Source: Paenibacillus sacheonensis (GTDB lineage: Bacteria > Bacillota > Bacilli > Paenibacillales > Paenibacillaceae). Taken from it: a stretch of DNA of 64,000 nucleotides. The stretch lies in assembly GCF_009909195.1 (NCBI RefSeq), contig NZ_JAAAMU010000001.1, positions 659,873 to 723,872 on the forward strand, given 5' to 3'. Positions 26,376-36,478 of this stretch are shown one piece after another. The notes beneath the pieces were generated by a model that did no database searches, was not told the origin of the DNA, and was given only the letters and a program-made list of their open reading frames with translations. Each line of letters begins with the position of its first letter. Position 1 is the stretch's first letter. The position numbers were made by a program, and so were the translations under genes.

Positions 26376-26831
26376 CGGCGAAAGCCTGCTTCCTTGCAGC
26401 CAATACGGCTGAATGAGGAGACGACGGCCGTCATCGAGCTGCGGGGAGACGATCCAATACGAAATTCCGCTGCCGTCCGCCGGAAGGCCTGCCTGATCCG
26501 CTATGCTGGGGACGGGCAGGGAGGCGGGATGGGAGTGAAAGAAACCGACGAGCGTTTGTCGGTTTTTTTGCATGTCGTAATGGGCGCGTATCCAGTCGGC
26601 CGGATCGAAGGAAAATTGCTTCTCGGGACGGAGGGCTGCATTTCTGACCGCATGAACGGATGTGACGCGTAGAAAACGAGCGGTTGGCAGCGAAGCGCCG
26701 GACTCGTTGACGTCGACGTATGCGCCGGATAAGACGCCGCATGCTTCATGCGGGAGCGCTCCAGCGCAAAGTTCGGCGAGCAGCTCGTAAGCTTCAGGCG
26801 TAAGTTGGGCGTAAATTGGCGTAGTCGTCAT
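26349..26831 (-). CDS. M67/JAMM-family metallopeptidase
   Basis: This 160-residue MPN+/JAB1 fold protein has the complete zinc motif HSHP-x5-PSIAD (H99 to D), plus the upstream glutamate in LPHEACGVLSG. Bacterial members trim C-terminal extensions of ubiquitin-like sulfur carriers or process other substrates; no ThiS-like gene is adjacent. The ATG at 26831 is chosen for family fit, but GGGAGC lies about 14 bases upstream, so the start is uncertain. The next gene upstream (MFS) is 98 bases away on the same strand. Confidence 0.85.
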   Translation of the reverse strand: MTTTPIYAQLTPEAYELLAELCAGALPHEACGVLSGAYVDVNESGASLPTARFLRVTSVHAVRNAALRPEKQFSFDPADWIRAHYDMQKNRQTLVGFFHSHPASLPVPSIADQAGLPADGSGISYWIVSPQLDDGRRLLIQPYWLQGSRLSPLMLAQISV

Positions 26832-26929
26832 AGCAATTAATACTGCTCCCTTCCATGCGAATGCATCGGTCGATGACGGTGTCATCCCGCCTTGTCATTA
26901 TAGCGCATATGGAGAGCCGGAGGAGCAGG

Positions 26930-28234
26930 TCAAGCGTCGCCGGCTTGTTTCGGCGGATGGACGAGGAACACGATGATGAGCAGCGCGCCAACCGATAGTC
27001 CGGAGACGATTCCATACAACAGCATGTCCGATTTGCCGGCGATCCAGCCGAACAACGGAGGACCGAACGCGACGCCGAAAAAACGAAGGCTGCTGTACAA
27101 CGACGTTACCATGCCGCGGTGCTGGCGGTCGACGGATCCGGTAATTAGCGTATTCAGGCATGGCAGGAGAAGCCCGGTCCCGAGGCTGCTTAAAGCGGCG
27201 AAGCCGATCAGGAAGTAAATGTTCTTATGGAAGAACGCTGCGGCGGCCAGCGCGACGCTCATCACGCCGAGTCCGACGATCATCAAGACGCGCATTAACG
27301 GACCGTTGTTTTTGATCTTGTGACCCGTGATATAAGCGGTGATGACGAGAAACAGCAGCGGAATGGCGAGAATGCCGCCTTTGGCCACGCCGTCGATATT
27401 GTACGGCGCCTTCTCCAGCAGGTCCGAGAGACGGAAGAGAACGCCGAATAAGATAAACAAGCCGAGGGAGCCGGAAATGAAGGCGCCGATCAGCCACCTA
27501 CCCTTTTCGCGGTAGAGCTTGCCGATGTCCTTGACGTATTGTTTGATCGGCAGCGCCTGCTCCTTGCCTTCTTTGGACGGTTCTTTGATCAGGAACAGCA
27601 TCGCCGCGAACGAACCGGCGCAGAAGACGGGAAACGCGAATAAAGGCGCGTACCAGACGATAAGCGCGAGCAGGGAACCGATGATCGGACTGACGACCTT
27701 GCCGGCGCCGTTGGAAGCTTCGATCAATCCCAGCGCTTCGCTTTCCTCGCCGTCCTTGTATTTGTCGCCGACCAGCGCCATCGCGATGGATGATGTGCCT
27801 GCAGCCCCGATGCCTTGAAGGGCTCTGGCGGCGATTAGGAAGCTGTAGGAATGCATGACGGCAGCGATGCCGGCCCCGATGCCAGCGATGCCATAGAGCG
27901 CAAGCGACGGCAGGATGACGGCCTTGCGCGAGTAACGATCCGACAAATAACCGGAGACCGGAATAATAAGGCCCGCCGCGACGGAAAATAGCGTAATGAT
28001 AAGACTGGCTTGAAACGTCGAAATTTGCAGCTTCCGCTCCATGTCGGGCAAAATCGGCACGAGCATGGAATTGCCGAGTACGAGTACAAGGGGGACCGTC
28101 GCCAGGGCGGTATATTCCAGCCACTTGCTGCCGCCTTTTCCTTTAGGCTGCGATTTCGAAGAACCGCCGCTCTCCGTCGTCCGTACCTTGCCTGAATTGC
28201 CGGCCGCGCCGCGGGATTTCGTCGTATGCTTCAT
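26930..28234 (-). CDS. MFS transporter, DHA1 drug-efflux type
   Basis: This 434-residue protein has twelve predicted helices after an unusual 40-residue basic, Ser/Gly/Lys-rich N-terminal tail. The MFS motif A-like GYLSDRYSRKAV follows TM2, and motif C-like sequence is near ASNGAGKVVSPIIGSLLA. It resembles the Bacillus Blt/YceJ-type exporters. The substrate is unknown. AGGAGATGAAGC sets the start. The M67 gene follows on the same strand. Confidence 0.88.
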   Translation of the reverse strand: MKHTTKSRGAAGNSGKVRTTESGGSSKSQPKGKGGSKWLEYTALATVPLVLVLGNSMLVPILPDMERKLQISTFQASLIITLFSVAAGLIIPVSGYLSDRYSRKAVILPSLALYGIAGIGAGIAAVMHSYSFLIAARALQGIGAAGTSSIAMALVGDKYKDGEESEALGLIEASNGAGKVVSPIIGSLLALIVWYAPLFAFPVFCAGSFAAMLFLIKEPSKEGKEQALPIKQYVKDIGKLYREKGRWLIGAFISGSLGLFILFGVLFRLSDLLEKAPYNIDGVAKGGILAIPLLFLVITAYITGHKIKNNGPLMRVLMIVGLGVMSVALAAAAFFHKNIYFLIGFAALSSLGTGLLLPCLNTLITGSVDRQHRGMVTSLYSSLRFFGVAFGPPLFGWIAGKSDMLLYGIVSGLSVGALLIIVFLVHPPKQAGDA

Positions 28235-28383
28235 CTCCTATTGCCCCCAAACCCATGAATTGACCGTCCGGTCTCGAGGGTAATGTGCCCATGAACTTGA
28301 GCTGCCATTCTCGATCGTGGTAACATAGAGGAATCGAATACGAATTACAGGCAAATCGACAACTTTCGGGAAGAAGGCGCATT

Positions 28384-28965
28384 ATGAAACGATCCCTTAT
28401 ACTGCTCGCCATCGTGCTTATACTAGCAGGTGCCGCAGTTTATCAAAATAACGGCAAGCATGACGACGCCTTGGCGGCATCTTCGGATGTACGGCCAAAG
28501 CCAGGCTACACGGCCCCGACGCTTACCCTGCCGGATTTGAAGGATCAGAACGTCGCGATCGGCGGGAAGCAGGATAAGCTGACGCTGGTGAACTTCTGGG
28601 CTTCCTGGTGTTATCCTTGCGAGATGGAGGCGCCCGACCTGCAGGCGTTAGCCAAGGAATACAAAGGCAAGCTTCAGATTCTGGGCATTAATGCGACGAG
28701 CCTTGACAAAGAGCGTCAAGCAAGGGAATTCGTCGATCAGCAGAAGCTCACCTTTCCAATTCTGATGGATCGGAAAGGCAATGCACAGGAGTTGTACAAA
28801 GTGAACTCCTTTCCTCTAAGCGTGCTGGTAGACGGAAACGGTATTGTTCGGGAACGTGTCCAAGGCGTCATCGATAAGTCGAAATGGCAGGAAATGATCG
28901 ACAAGTGGCTGGATGCCGCGATCGAAGAAAAAGCTTCCGGCAATGCTGCAAGCAAAGCCTCCTGA
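28384..28965 (+). CDS. TlpA/ResA-like thiol-disulfide oxidoreductase
   Basis: This 193-residue protein is anchored by an N-terminal helix (residues 4-22) and carries an extracytoplasmic thioredoxin fold. The redox site WCYPC is at residues 75-79 in the context NFWASWCYPCEMEAP. The cis-proline region is SFPLSVLVDGNG. ResA-type proteins reduce apocytochrome c; others serve different partners. No cytochrome biogenesis genes adjoin it. Tyr-Pro in place of the Glu-Pro of ResA means the target is uncertain. A bidirectional terminator follows. Confidence 0.87.
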   Translation: MKRSLILLAIVLILAGAAVYQNNGKHDDALAASSDVRPKPGYTAPTLTLPDLKDQNVAIGGKQDKLTLVNFWASWCYPCEMEAPDLQALAKEYKGKLQILGINATSLDKERQAREFVDQQKLTFPILMDRKGNAQELYKVNSFPLSVLVDGNGIVRERVQGVIDKSKWQEMIDKWLDAAIEEKASGNAASKAS

Positions 28966-29015
28966 GGATTCTCTTGAGGCAGGCATCTCCTGTCGGTAAC
29001 AAATAAGTAACAAAT

Positions 29016-29055
29016 AAAGACCGCCACCTTCTTATAGAAGGGATGGCGGTCTTTT
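29016..29055. terminator. Bidirectional terminator
   Basis: AAAGACCGCCA pairs with TGGCGGTCTTT, with further CTTCT/AGAAG pairing inside. It separates the converging thioredoxin and citramalate synthase genes. Confidence 0.85.
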
Positions 29056-29076
29056 GCGTTTGTCGCATCGAATTTA

Positions 29077-30690
29077 CTAATGGTTGACGAGTCCCAATTG
29101 TTCGCGCGGCTCGTCATGATTATCGACCTTGAGCTTCGTCAGCAGCGCATAACGGATACTGTCTACGAGCGCTTCCCAGCTCGCTTCAATGACGTTGTTG
29201 GACACGCCTACCGTATTCCACGTGTTTTTGAAATCCGTCGATTCCATGAGCACGCGAACTTTGGCGGCCGTGGCGTCCTTCTCGTCGATGACCCGTACCT
29301 TGTAATCGGATAGATGGAAGTCGTTGATGCTCGGGTAGTATTGTTCAAGCGCCTTGCGCAGCGCGTTGTTGAGCGCATTGACAGGGCCGTTGCCCTCGGC
29401 GGCCATGTAGACGGTTTGCCCGTCCACGTTTACTTTGACGATCGCCTCGGCGTTCATGCCGTGGCCGTTCGTTTTCTCGACGAGCATTTTTAGCGATTCC
29501 AGCTTAAAAATTTCTTTCATTTCGCCGAACGCATCGCGCAGCAGCAGCTCGAGAGAGGCGTCCGCGCCTTCGAACTGATAGCCTTGATGCTCCAGGTCTT
29601 TGATGCGCTCCATGATTTGTTTCGTCTTCTCGTTGTTCGCATTGATATCGAGTCCAAGCTCCTGCGCCTTGGAGATGATATTGCTCTGGCCTGCCAGCTC
29701 GGATACGAGGACGCGCTGTTTGTTGCCGACGAGCTCGGGCTGAATATGCTCGTACGTCTTCGAATCCTTCATGATCGCGGAGACGTGAATCCCGCCTTTG
29801 TGGGCGAACGCGGCGTTGCCGACGTACGGCTGGGCGACTGGCATATGGACATTGGCGATCTCGCTGACGTAGCGGGCCGTCTTCGTCAGCGATTGCATTT
29901 GATCGTCGCTGATGCAGCGATAGTTCATCTTTAATTGAAGCGTCGGCAGGATCGAGCACAGATTCGCGTTGCCGCAGCGCTCGCCATAACCGTTGATGGT
30001 GCCTTGAATCTGGCGGGCGCCCGCTTCTACGGCGGCGAGGGTATTGGCCACGGCAAGCTCGCAGTCGTTATGCGTATGTATGCCGATCGGCGTGCTCAGT
30101 TCGTTGGAGATACGGGATACGATGGAATGAATCTCCGTGGGAAGCGTGCCGCCGTTCGTGTCGCATAGCACGATCCAGTCGGCGCCGGCATCCTGGGCTT
30201 TGCGAAGAACGGCAAGCGCGTACTCCGGGTTATGCTTGTAGCCGTCGAAGAAATGCTCGGCGTCGAAGATCGCCTCGACGCCTTTGCGTCTCAGGAAAGC
30301 GAAGGAATCGTAAATCATGGACAGATTTTCTTCAAGCGTCGTTTGCAAAGCGGTGTGCACGTGGAAGTCCCACGACTTGCCGACGAGCGTCGCGGCAGGA
30401 ACGCCGGATTCCACGATGCGCAGCAGGCTGCTGTCCTGGTCGGCGATGCTGTTCTTCCGGCGCGTGCTGCCGAAAGCCGTCAGCTTGGCGTTCAGTTTCA
30501 TGCCTTTGACGCGTTGAAAGAACTCGATGTCTTTGCTGTTGCTGCCGGGATTTCCGCCTTCAATATAATGAACGCCTAGCAAATCAAGCTTCTGGGCGAT
30601 TTTTACTTTGTCCTCTGCGGAAAGACTGATGCCTTCTCCCTGCGTGCCGTCTCGAAGCGTTGTATCGAATATGGAGATCGTGTTTCCCAT
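29077..30690 (-). CDS. cimA: (R)-citramalate synthase
   Basis: This 537-residue enzyme condenses pyruvate and acetyl-CoA to citramalate for isoleucine synthesis. The HMGL-like TIM barrel begins IFDTTLRDGTQGEGISLS. The metal-binding GIHTHNDCELA and GYGERCGNANL are present, and a LeuA-type regulatory domain occupies the last 140 residues. EGGNPGSNSKD and overall length distinguish the CimA subgroup from LeuA. The ATG at 30690 follows AAGGGGG at 11 bases; the frame extends 22 codons further without similarity. No leu genes adjoin. It appears monocistronic. Confidence 0.9.
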   Translation of the reverse strand: MGNTISIFDTTLRDGTQGEGISLSAEDKVKIAQKLDLLGVHYIEGGNPGSNSKDIEFFQRVKGMKLNAKLTAFGSTRRKNSIADQDSSLLRIVESGVPAATLVGKSWDFHVHTALQTTLEENLSMIYDSFAFLRRKGVEAIFDAEHFFDGYKHNPEYALAVLRKAQDAGADWIVLCDTNGGTLPTEIHSIVSRISNELSTPIGIHTHNDCELAVANTLAAVEAGARQIQGTINGYGERCGNANLCSILPTLQLKMNYRCISDDQMQSLTKTARYVSEIANVHMPVAQPYVGNAAFAHKGGIHVSAIMKDSKTYEHIQPELVGNKQRVLVSELAGQSNIISKAQELGLDINANNEKTKQIMERIKDLEHQGYQFEGADASLELLLRDAFGEMKEIFKLESLKMLVEKTNGHGMNAEAIVKVNVDGQTVYMAAEGNGPVNALNNALRKALEQYYPSINDFHLSDYKVRVIDEKDATAAKVRVLMESTDFKNTWNTVGVSNNVIEASWEALVDSIRYALLTKLKVDNHDEPREQLGLVNH

Positions 30691-30858
30691 GAATGCAGAA
30701 GCCCCCTTCCTCAGAATCGTTTTTTTGGAATACAAGAAAACATGATTGGCGTACATGCTTACTTATATTTATGAACCTTTTAGCGTAGTCATAATTTTTT
30801 ATTATACCATTAGATAAGCAGGGCGTAAATGTTCGATAGGGCGGCAGGATAGGGAATG

Positions 30859-30909
30859 TTGACGGTAAGGGGACGCGATTGGTATGCTGAAAATACGATC
30901 ATATGATCG
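30859..30909 (+). promoter_or_regulatory. dinB promoter with LexA-like operator
   Basis: TTGACG (30859-30864), 18 bp, TATGCT (30883-30888). The perfect palindrome CGATCATATGATCG (30896-30909) follows at the expected transcription start. It matches the Bacillus LexA consensus CGAACRNRYGTTYG at 12 of 14 positions. Confidence 0.55.
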
Positions 30910-30941
30910 GTTGGCGAATCCGGGGGAGGATGATTGCAGCG

Positions 30942-32228
30942 ATGTCGAAGGAGCGGGAAACGGCGCCTCCCAAAAGCCGTGTCATTCTTCATTTGGATAT
31001 GAACGCGTTCTATTGTTCGGTTCACGAGGCCGAGGAGCCTCATTTATATAAAGGCAAGCCGACGGCGGTCGCCGGAAGCGTGGAACTGCGCAAAGGGATC
31101 ATCGTCACGTCTTCCTACACGGCACGAGCGCTGGGCGTGAAGACGGGCATGACGGTCCGGGAGGGACTCCGGCGCTGTCCGGAGCTGATATTGATCAGTC
31201 CCGACTTCAATCTCTATCGCACCTATTCCAGGGGCTTCATGTCGATCGCCAGGCAGTATACGCCGCTCGTGGAAGCCGTCTCCATCGACGAATGCTACTT
31301 GGATATCACGGGTTCATCGGCATTCGGCGAACCTCTGGATATCGCGCGTGCCATTCAAGAGCGGATCACATCGGAGTGGAATTTGCCTTGTTCCATCGGT
31401 ATCGCGCCGAATAAGCTGTTGGCCAAAATGGCTTCCGATATGAATAAGCCGAACGGCTTTACCGTCCTGCGCATTCGCGACGTTCCCGGCATACTCTGGC
31501 ATAAGCCTTGCGAAATGCTGTTCGGCATCGGCCGGAAAACGGCGGATAAGCTGACGAAGCTCAATATCCGGACGATCGGCCAGCTTGCTGCCGCAGACGA
31601 GGCGATGCTGGTGAAGCATTTCGGCGTCATGGGTTCTTGGATGAAAGCGGCCTCGCATGGTTTCGACTATGCCCCCGTGAATGCCGAACGTGAGCGCAAC
31701 AAGTCCATCGGGCATACGACGACGCTCCCGAAAGACGTCGTCGACCGCGAGGAAGCGCATCGCATCCTGCTCAATCTGGCGGATCAGACGGGCAGGCGGA
31801 TGCGGCATCAGAAGATGCTTGCCATGACGATCCAGATCGTCATTCGCAGGCCGGACATGACCACGATCAACCGCTCGGTCACGCTCGGCGTACCGACGGA
31901 TAACGCGGCCGATATTCACAGGGAAGCCTGCAAGCTGTTCGATAAGCACTGGAAGAAAGGCGAGCCCGTCCGCCTGCTCGGCATTACGCTTCAAAACCTG
32001 TCCCTGCAGACCGAAACCGCGGTTCAGCTGGATTTATTCAATTATGCGGAGCAGCCGAAGAAAGCCGCGCTTACCAAAACGATGGATATGTTGAGGGACA
32101 AATTCGGAGAGGATGCGGTGTTAACGGCAGGGATGCTCGGAGACGATCCGTCAGCCTTAATTCGCAACAAACGAATTCGAGGGACATCCTTGCAAAGGGA
32201 CGAGCATATGTTATATAGTGATGAGTGA
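30942..32228 (+). CDS. dinB: DNA polymerase IV (Y family)
   Basis: This 428-residue translesion polymerase has the catalytic N-terminal HLDMNAFYCSVHEAEEP, SSYTARALGVKTGM and the VSIDECYLDIT metal-binding motif. A helix-hairpin-helix thumb (GIGRKTADKLTKL) and a little-finger domain follow. A beta-clamp binding motif, QLDLF, is near residue 368. GGGGGAGG lies 12 bases before the ATG; an ATG at 30930 is too close to that site. A LexA-like palindrome suggests SOS control. Confidence 0.94.
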   Translation: MSKERETAPPKSRVILHLDMNAFYCSVHEAEEPHLYKGKPTAVAGSVELRKGIIVTSSYTARALGVKTGMTVREGLRRCPELILISPDFNLYRTYSRGFMSIARQYTPLVEAVSIDECYLDITGSSAFGEPLDIARAIQERITSEWNLPCSIGIAPNKLLAKMASDMNKPNGFTVLRIRDVPGILWHKPCEMLFGIGRKTADKLTKLNIRTIGQLAAADEAMLVKHFGVMGSWMKAASHGFDYAPVNAERERNKSIGHTTTLPKDVVDREEAHRILLNLADQTGRRMRHQKMLAMTIQIVIRRPDMTTINRSVTLGVPTDNAADIHREACKLFDKHWKKGEPVRLLGITLQNLSLQTETAVQLDLFNYAEQPKKAALTKTMDMLRDKFGEDAVLTAGMLGDDPSALIRNKRIRGTSLQRDEHMLYSDE

Positions 32229-32293
32229 GGGTTGTTTGCTTATGATGTAGCATATACGTAAGTTTTGAGCTTACAAGAACTTACAACTAATAG

Positions 32294-32542
<249 letters not shown>

Positions 32543-32569
32543 TCTCGCACTAAAGCATACATGCAGATG

Positions 32570-32606
32570 AATCCCATTTCCTGTTTCGACAGGGAATGGG
32601 ATTTTT
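32570..32606 (+). terminator. Terminator after fer
   Basis: AATCCCATT (32570-32578) pairs with AATGGGATT (32595-32603), with inner CCTG/CAGG, then Ts. Confidence 0.88.
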
Positions 32607-32628
32607 CTTGTTTGTTCGACAATTGTCA

Positions 32629-32658
32629 TTGCCAATTCCGGTTCTGCTCAACTAGAAT
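32629..32658 (+). promoter_or_regulatory. Candidate promoter of the CHASE2 cyclase operon
   Basis: TTGCCA (32629-32634), 18 bp, TAGAAT (32653-32658). Confidence 0.45.
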
Positions 32659-32716
32659 AATAGATAGTTTTACTGCCTGTTTTTGGTAAAGCGCGAATGG
32701 AGAGTAGGGGGCAAAT

Positions 32717-34618
32717 ATGCGGGGGCGCAAATGGATCGTAACGGCGGCCGCCGGCGTGCTGATCTGTCTCTTCTGGTCGTTCCTCAGCCAGTTGGGAACG
32801 GGAGGAACGCTGAATCGGTTGGAGTCGCAGCTTCAGGACAGGGTGACGCAGCAATCGGACGCGGAGCGGGCGCCGAACGCCAATATCAAGCTGATCAAAA
32901 TCGATCAGGCATCGCTCGATGGATTGGGGCAGTTTCCGTGGGACCGCAGTCTCTACGCGCAGTTGATCGGCATGCTCGCGGATGCGGGGGCGAAAGCGAT
33001 CGCGCTCGACGTGGTGCTCGCCGAGCCGGGCAAGGATCCCGAGAGCGACGCAATGATGGCGGAGACGATGAAGAAGTATAAGAACGTCTTGCTGCCGGTC
33101 GTTTTCAATTTCAAGGCCAAGCAGGACAGAGCGGGAGCGTTGGAGACGGAATCCGTCGAATATCCAGCGGATACGATCGGAGCGGGGCCGAATCAGATCG
33201 GCCATATCAACGTCATGCAGGACGACGACTCCGTGGTTAGAAAGCTGACAGTCGGCCTGCAGGACGGAGCCGGGGCGATGATTCCCGCATTCAGCGTGAA
33301 GCTGGCGAACGAGTTGCTGGATGCATCGCATCAAATCGCCTGGAATGCGGCGAAGAACGGCTGGTACCGCGGAGATAAACGGCTGCCTGTCGACGATCGG
33401 AACCAAATCGCGACGCAGTTCTATACGGAACCGCGCGAAGCGATGAGCGCGGATACGGGATACGATTCCCAAAGCTTCATCGACGTGCTGACTGGCAGCG
33501 TACCGGCCGACTATTACCAAGGCGACGTCGTGCTTATCGGTCCGTATGCGCCGGGTCTGCAGGACGAGTACTTGACGCCGCTCAGCACGACGCTGAAGAT
33601 GTACGGTGTCGAGATCCACGCGAATATGGTCCAGTCGCTCGTAGCGGGCAAATTTTTTACCGAAGCGGGTTCGTCCGTCAATTACGGACTGATCCTCCTG
33701 CTTACGGTGCTGTCGCTGCTCGTATTCGGGCGGGTAACCGGGTTCAAGGCATTTATCGTGTTCGCTGCGCTGGCGGCGGCTTATGTCTTGACCTGGGTGG
33801 AACTGTATCAGCTCAAGTCATTCTTCATCATGTTTACCTATCCGTTCCTCGCTATGACGACGGCGTTCGTATGGTCGGTCGTGCAGCATTACGTAACGGA
33901 GCGTCAGGAACGCGGGCGGGTGACGAATATTTTCGGCCGCTTCGTGCCAAGGACGGTCGTCGACGAGCTGCTCGCCTCCGGCGAAGAGGTCAAGGTCGGC
34001 GGTCAAAGAAGGGATATCAGCGTCGTCTTCGTCGATATCCGCGGCTTTACGCCGATGTCGGAGAAGCTTGAGCCTGAGCAGGTCATTCAAGTGTTGAACG
34101 AGTATTTGGATATCTGCACGAAAGCGGTATTCAAATACGGCGGCACGCTGGACAAGTTTATCGGCGACGGCGTGATGGCGATTTTCGGCGCTCCCATCTC
34201 GCAGCCGAACCATCCCGAGCTGGCCGTGCTCGCCGCGCTCGAAATGAAACGCCAGTCCGCCGATCTCGAGGAGCGCTGCCTGCGCGAGATCGGGCTGCCC
34301 GTTCGATTCGGCGTCGGCATTAACAGCGGAGCCGCCGTTGTCGGCAATATCGGCTCGCAGATGCTGAGACTGGATTATACCGCAATCGGGGATACGGTCA
34401 ATTTGGCTGCCCGTCTGGAGTCCAATGCGAAGCCGGGGCAAATTCTGATCAGCGAAGAGACGAAGAACCGATTGACCGGTTCGTTTGCTACGGCATTCGT
34501 GGGCGACATCAAGGTCAAGGGAAAAGAAAAGCCCGTTTCGGTTACGGAAGTGCTGGGACATGAAGAAACAAGTTCAACGAGAAGGCTAGAGGATTTCAAA
34601 GGGGGAGAGGGAGCATGA
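32717..34618 (+). CDS. CHASE2-domain class III adenylate cyclase
   Basis: This 633-residue protein has TM1 at residues about 7-24 and an extracytoplasmic CHASE2 sensor at about 35-310, with DQASLDGLGQFPWDR and ALDVVLAEP. Three membrane helices follow at about 320-395, then a cytoplasmic class III cyclase. Metal aspartates are in VDIRGFT (about 439) and FIGDGVMAIFG. The lysine of LDKFIGDG and the IGDTVNLAARLE motif indicate ATP use, so the product is inferred to be cAMP. AGGGGGCAAAT precedes the ATG. Its stop overlaps the FecR gene (ATGA), so sensor and FecR protein are co-translated. Confidence 0.9.
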   Translation: MRGRKWIVTAAAGVLICLFWSFLSQLGTGGTLNRLESQLQDRVTQQSDAERAPNANIKLIKIDQASLDGLGQFPWDRSLYAQLIGMLADAGAKAIALDVVLAEPGKDPESDAMMAETMKKYKNVLLPVVFNFKAKQDRAGALETESVEYPADTIGAGPNQIGHINVMQDDDSVVRKLTVGLQDGAGAMIPAFSVKLANELLDASHQIAWNAAKNGWYRGDKRLPVDDRNQIATQFYTEPREAMSADTGYDSQSFIDVLTGSVPADYYQGDVVLIGPYAPGLQDEYLTPLSTTLKMYGVEIHANMVQSLVAGKFFTEAGSSVNYGLILLLTVLSLLVFGRVTGFKAFIVFAALAAAYVLTWVELYQLKSFFIMFTYPFLAMTTAFVWSVVQHYVTERQERGRVTNIFGRFVPRTVVDELLASGEEVKVGGQRRDISVVFVDIRGFTPMSEKLEPEQVIQVLNEYLDICTKAVFKYGGTLDKFIGDGVMAIFGAPISQPNHPELAVLAALEMKRQSADLEERCLREIGLPVRFGVGINSGAAVVGNIGSQMLRLDYTAIGDTVNLAARLESNAKPGQILISEETKNRLTGSFATAFVGDIKVKGKEKPVSVTEVLGHEETSSTRRLEDFKGGEGA

Positions 34619-36456
34619 GGAAGAGAAGCCGCCGCGCGCTGCTCACGGCGCTGTGTTTCCTGCTGGTCATCGGACCGGCGTCGCTGTTCGGAGGCAAGTA
34701 TGCATCCGCGCAGCTATTGCGCATCGCGGTCGTTCAATCGCTGAAGGGCGGCGTGACCGTGTTGAAATCGGGTGGAACGAAGCCGTTCAAGGCGTTCAAG
34801 AGTATGAGCCTGAACGAAGGGGACCAGATCGCGACGGGAAAAGACGGCGGGGCGGTGCTGGAACTATCGAGCGCCGGCGCCGATGAGGATTCCATTACGA
34901 TCGCGGCCAATTCGGTCGTTAATTTCTCGAAGCTGAAGGACGCCGGCGGAACCAAAACGAAGCTGAGCGTATGGGCCGGTTCCTTATGGGTCAAAGTGAA
35001 GTCCGTCTCCAACGCGAGCGACCAATTCGAGGTGGAGACGCCGACTTCGATCATGGGCGTCCGGGGGACGCAATTTTACGTGAACGTGAATCCTATGACC
35101 GGCTTAACGAACTTGTTCCTTGCGGCGGGCGTCGTCCAAGCCGGGACGAACGGAAATCGCCTGGATGCGGCCGGCAAAAAGCCGATCGACAAGATCCAGA
35201 CGATCTACCCGGGTCAGCAGATCGCCGAGGCGCATGACGCCGCCGGGTTGAAGACGCAAGTATCCACGGTCAACATCGATGAGCTCGTGGAGGACACGAC
35301 GCCGGAAATCCTCCGCGCCATTCTCGAGAGCGCGAAGACCATTAAGGATGAGAACGACGAGACGCTGGAAAAGGCCAAGAAGGAAATCGGCAAGACGCCG
35401 AACAAAGATAATTTCGGAGGACAGCTGCTGTCCCAGGAAGATTTGAATCGGATCGCGCAGAATCTGAACAGCTTCGTTGCGCTGATTGCAAAGGAAGCGA
35501 TCGAAAAGAACAAAATCGATAAAAGCATGATCGATGAGATGAATAAAACCGCAGGCAAACCGCTCATCGACCTCTCGATCGAGAAGCAGCTCAGCCTGAC
35601 GGAAAACGAGAAGCAGCAGCAGGACCTGCTGCTGCAGCTGATGAAAGAGATGCAGCTGGAGGCAGAACGGCAAAACGAAGCGGTCAGGGCGGCGATGCTG
35701 GAGGCAAAGAAGGAAGCATTGCTTGCGAAGCAGAAGGCCGAAGAGCTGCTGGAGAAGAATATGCAAAAAGCCGCCGAGGAGCTCCTTCAGGCGGAGCTGC
35801 AGTTCTTCCAAGCGCTGACCGCCGCGCAGCAGCAGGCGTTCAACCAGGAACGGTTGAATGCCGGCCTGCCGCCAATCGGCGCGACGAAGGGAACAGGGGG
35901 CACTTCGGCCCCGCCTTCAGGAAGCAGCGCGAAGGCAAGCTTGAAGTTCGCGAACCCGCTGCTCGAGACGACGCCGCTTCAGAACGGGGGGCCTCTTGAA
36001 CTGAATGTCGCGTTCAGCGGCATGAGCAGCTCTTCCCGAATCGCCGGCTACCAGATCGAAGTGGAGTACAGCGCTGAGCAGGCAGCCTTCGACCAAGAAC
36101 GGTTCGCTGACCCCGAGACATCCAAGAATTATCGGGCGCTGGCGCCGGGATTCAACGTCGAACCGCCCGGAACGTCTGTCGCCAATGCCGACAGCGTGGA
36201 TGATTTCCGCGTAGTCGCAGGCGCAAGCGTATCCCGATTGATCTACACCGTTGCCAAATTCAACGGCGATCCGGTTGCCGTGAGCGACGGAACGGTGATG
36301 GTCAAGCTGCCGTTCCTGGTTCATCCGGCACAGGAAGAGACATCGGTATCGGTACCGTTCCATATTCGCTCTATCACGGCGGTCGACGCAAACGGCATAC
36401 CGATCGGTATGGCCGCGGCGGAGGATTTGATTGTACGCGTACAGCGGGTGAATTAA
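34615..36456 (+). CDS. Secreted FecR-domain protein with coiled coil and cohesin-like C-terminus
   Basis: This 613-residue protein has a signal peptide (cleavage about residue 32, after YASA). The FecR domain (about 40-200) includes ETPTSIMGVRGTQFYV. A long Lys/Glu/Gln-rich coiled coil spans about 225-410, interrupted by a Gly/Thr/Ser linker. A C-terminal beta domain (about 440-610) has GPLELNVAFSGMSSSSRIAGYQIEVEY, resembling cohesin-like folds. Its start overlaps the CHASE2 cyclase stop. Similar FecR/CHASE2-cyclase pairings are known from other phyla; the biochemical role is not established. Probably extracellular or wall-associated. Confidence 0.82.
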   Translation: MRKRSRRALLTALCFLLVIGPASLFGGKYASAQLLRIAVVQSLKGGVTVLKSGGTKPFKAFKSMSLNEGDQIATGKDGGAVLELSSAGADEDSITIAANSVVNFSKLKDAGGTKTKLSVWAGSLWVKVKSVSNASDQFEVETPTSIMGVRGTQFYVNVNPMTGLTNLFLAAGVVQAGTNGNRLDAAGKKPIDKIQTIYPGQQIAEAHDAAGLKTQVSTVNIDELVEDTTPEILRAILESAKTIKDENDETLEKAKKEIGKTPNKDNFGGQLLSQEDLNRIAQNLNSFVALIAKEAIEKNKIDKSMIDEMNKTAGKPLIDLSIEKQLSLTENEKQQQDLLLQLMKEMQLEAERQNEAVRAAMLEAKKEALLAKQKAEELLEKNMQKAAEELLQAELQFFQALTAAQQQAFNQERLNAGLPPIGATKGTGGTSAPPSGSSAKASLKFANPLLETTPLQNGGPLELNVAFSGMSSSSRIAGYQIEVEYSAEQAAFDQERFADPETSKNYRALAPGFNVEPPGTSVANADSVDDFRVVAGASVSRLIYTVAKFNGDPVAVSDGTVMVKLPFLVHPAQEETSVSVPFHIRSITAVDANGIPIGMAAAEDLIVRVQRVN

Positions 36457-36478
36457 TCGACGAGAGGATAATCTTTCT

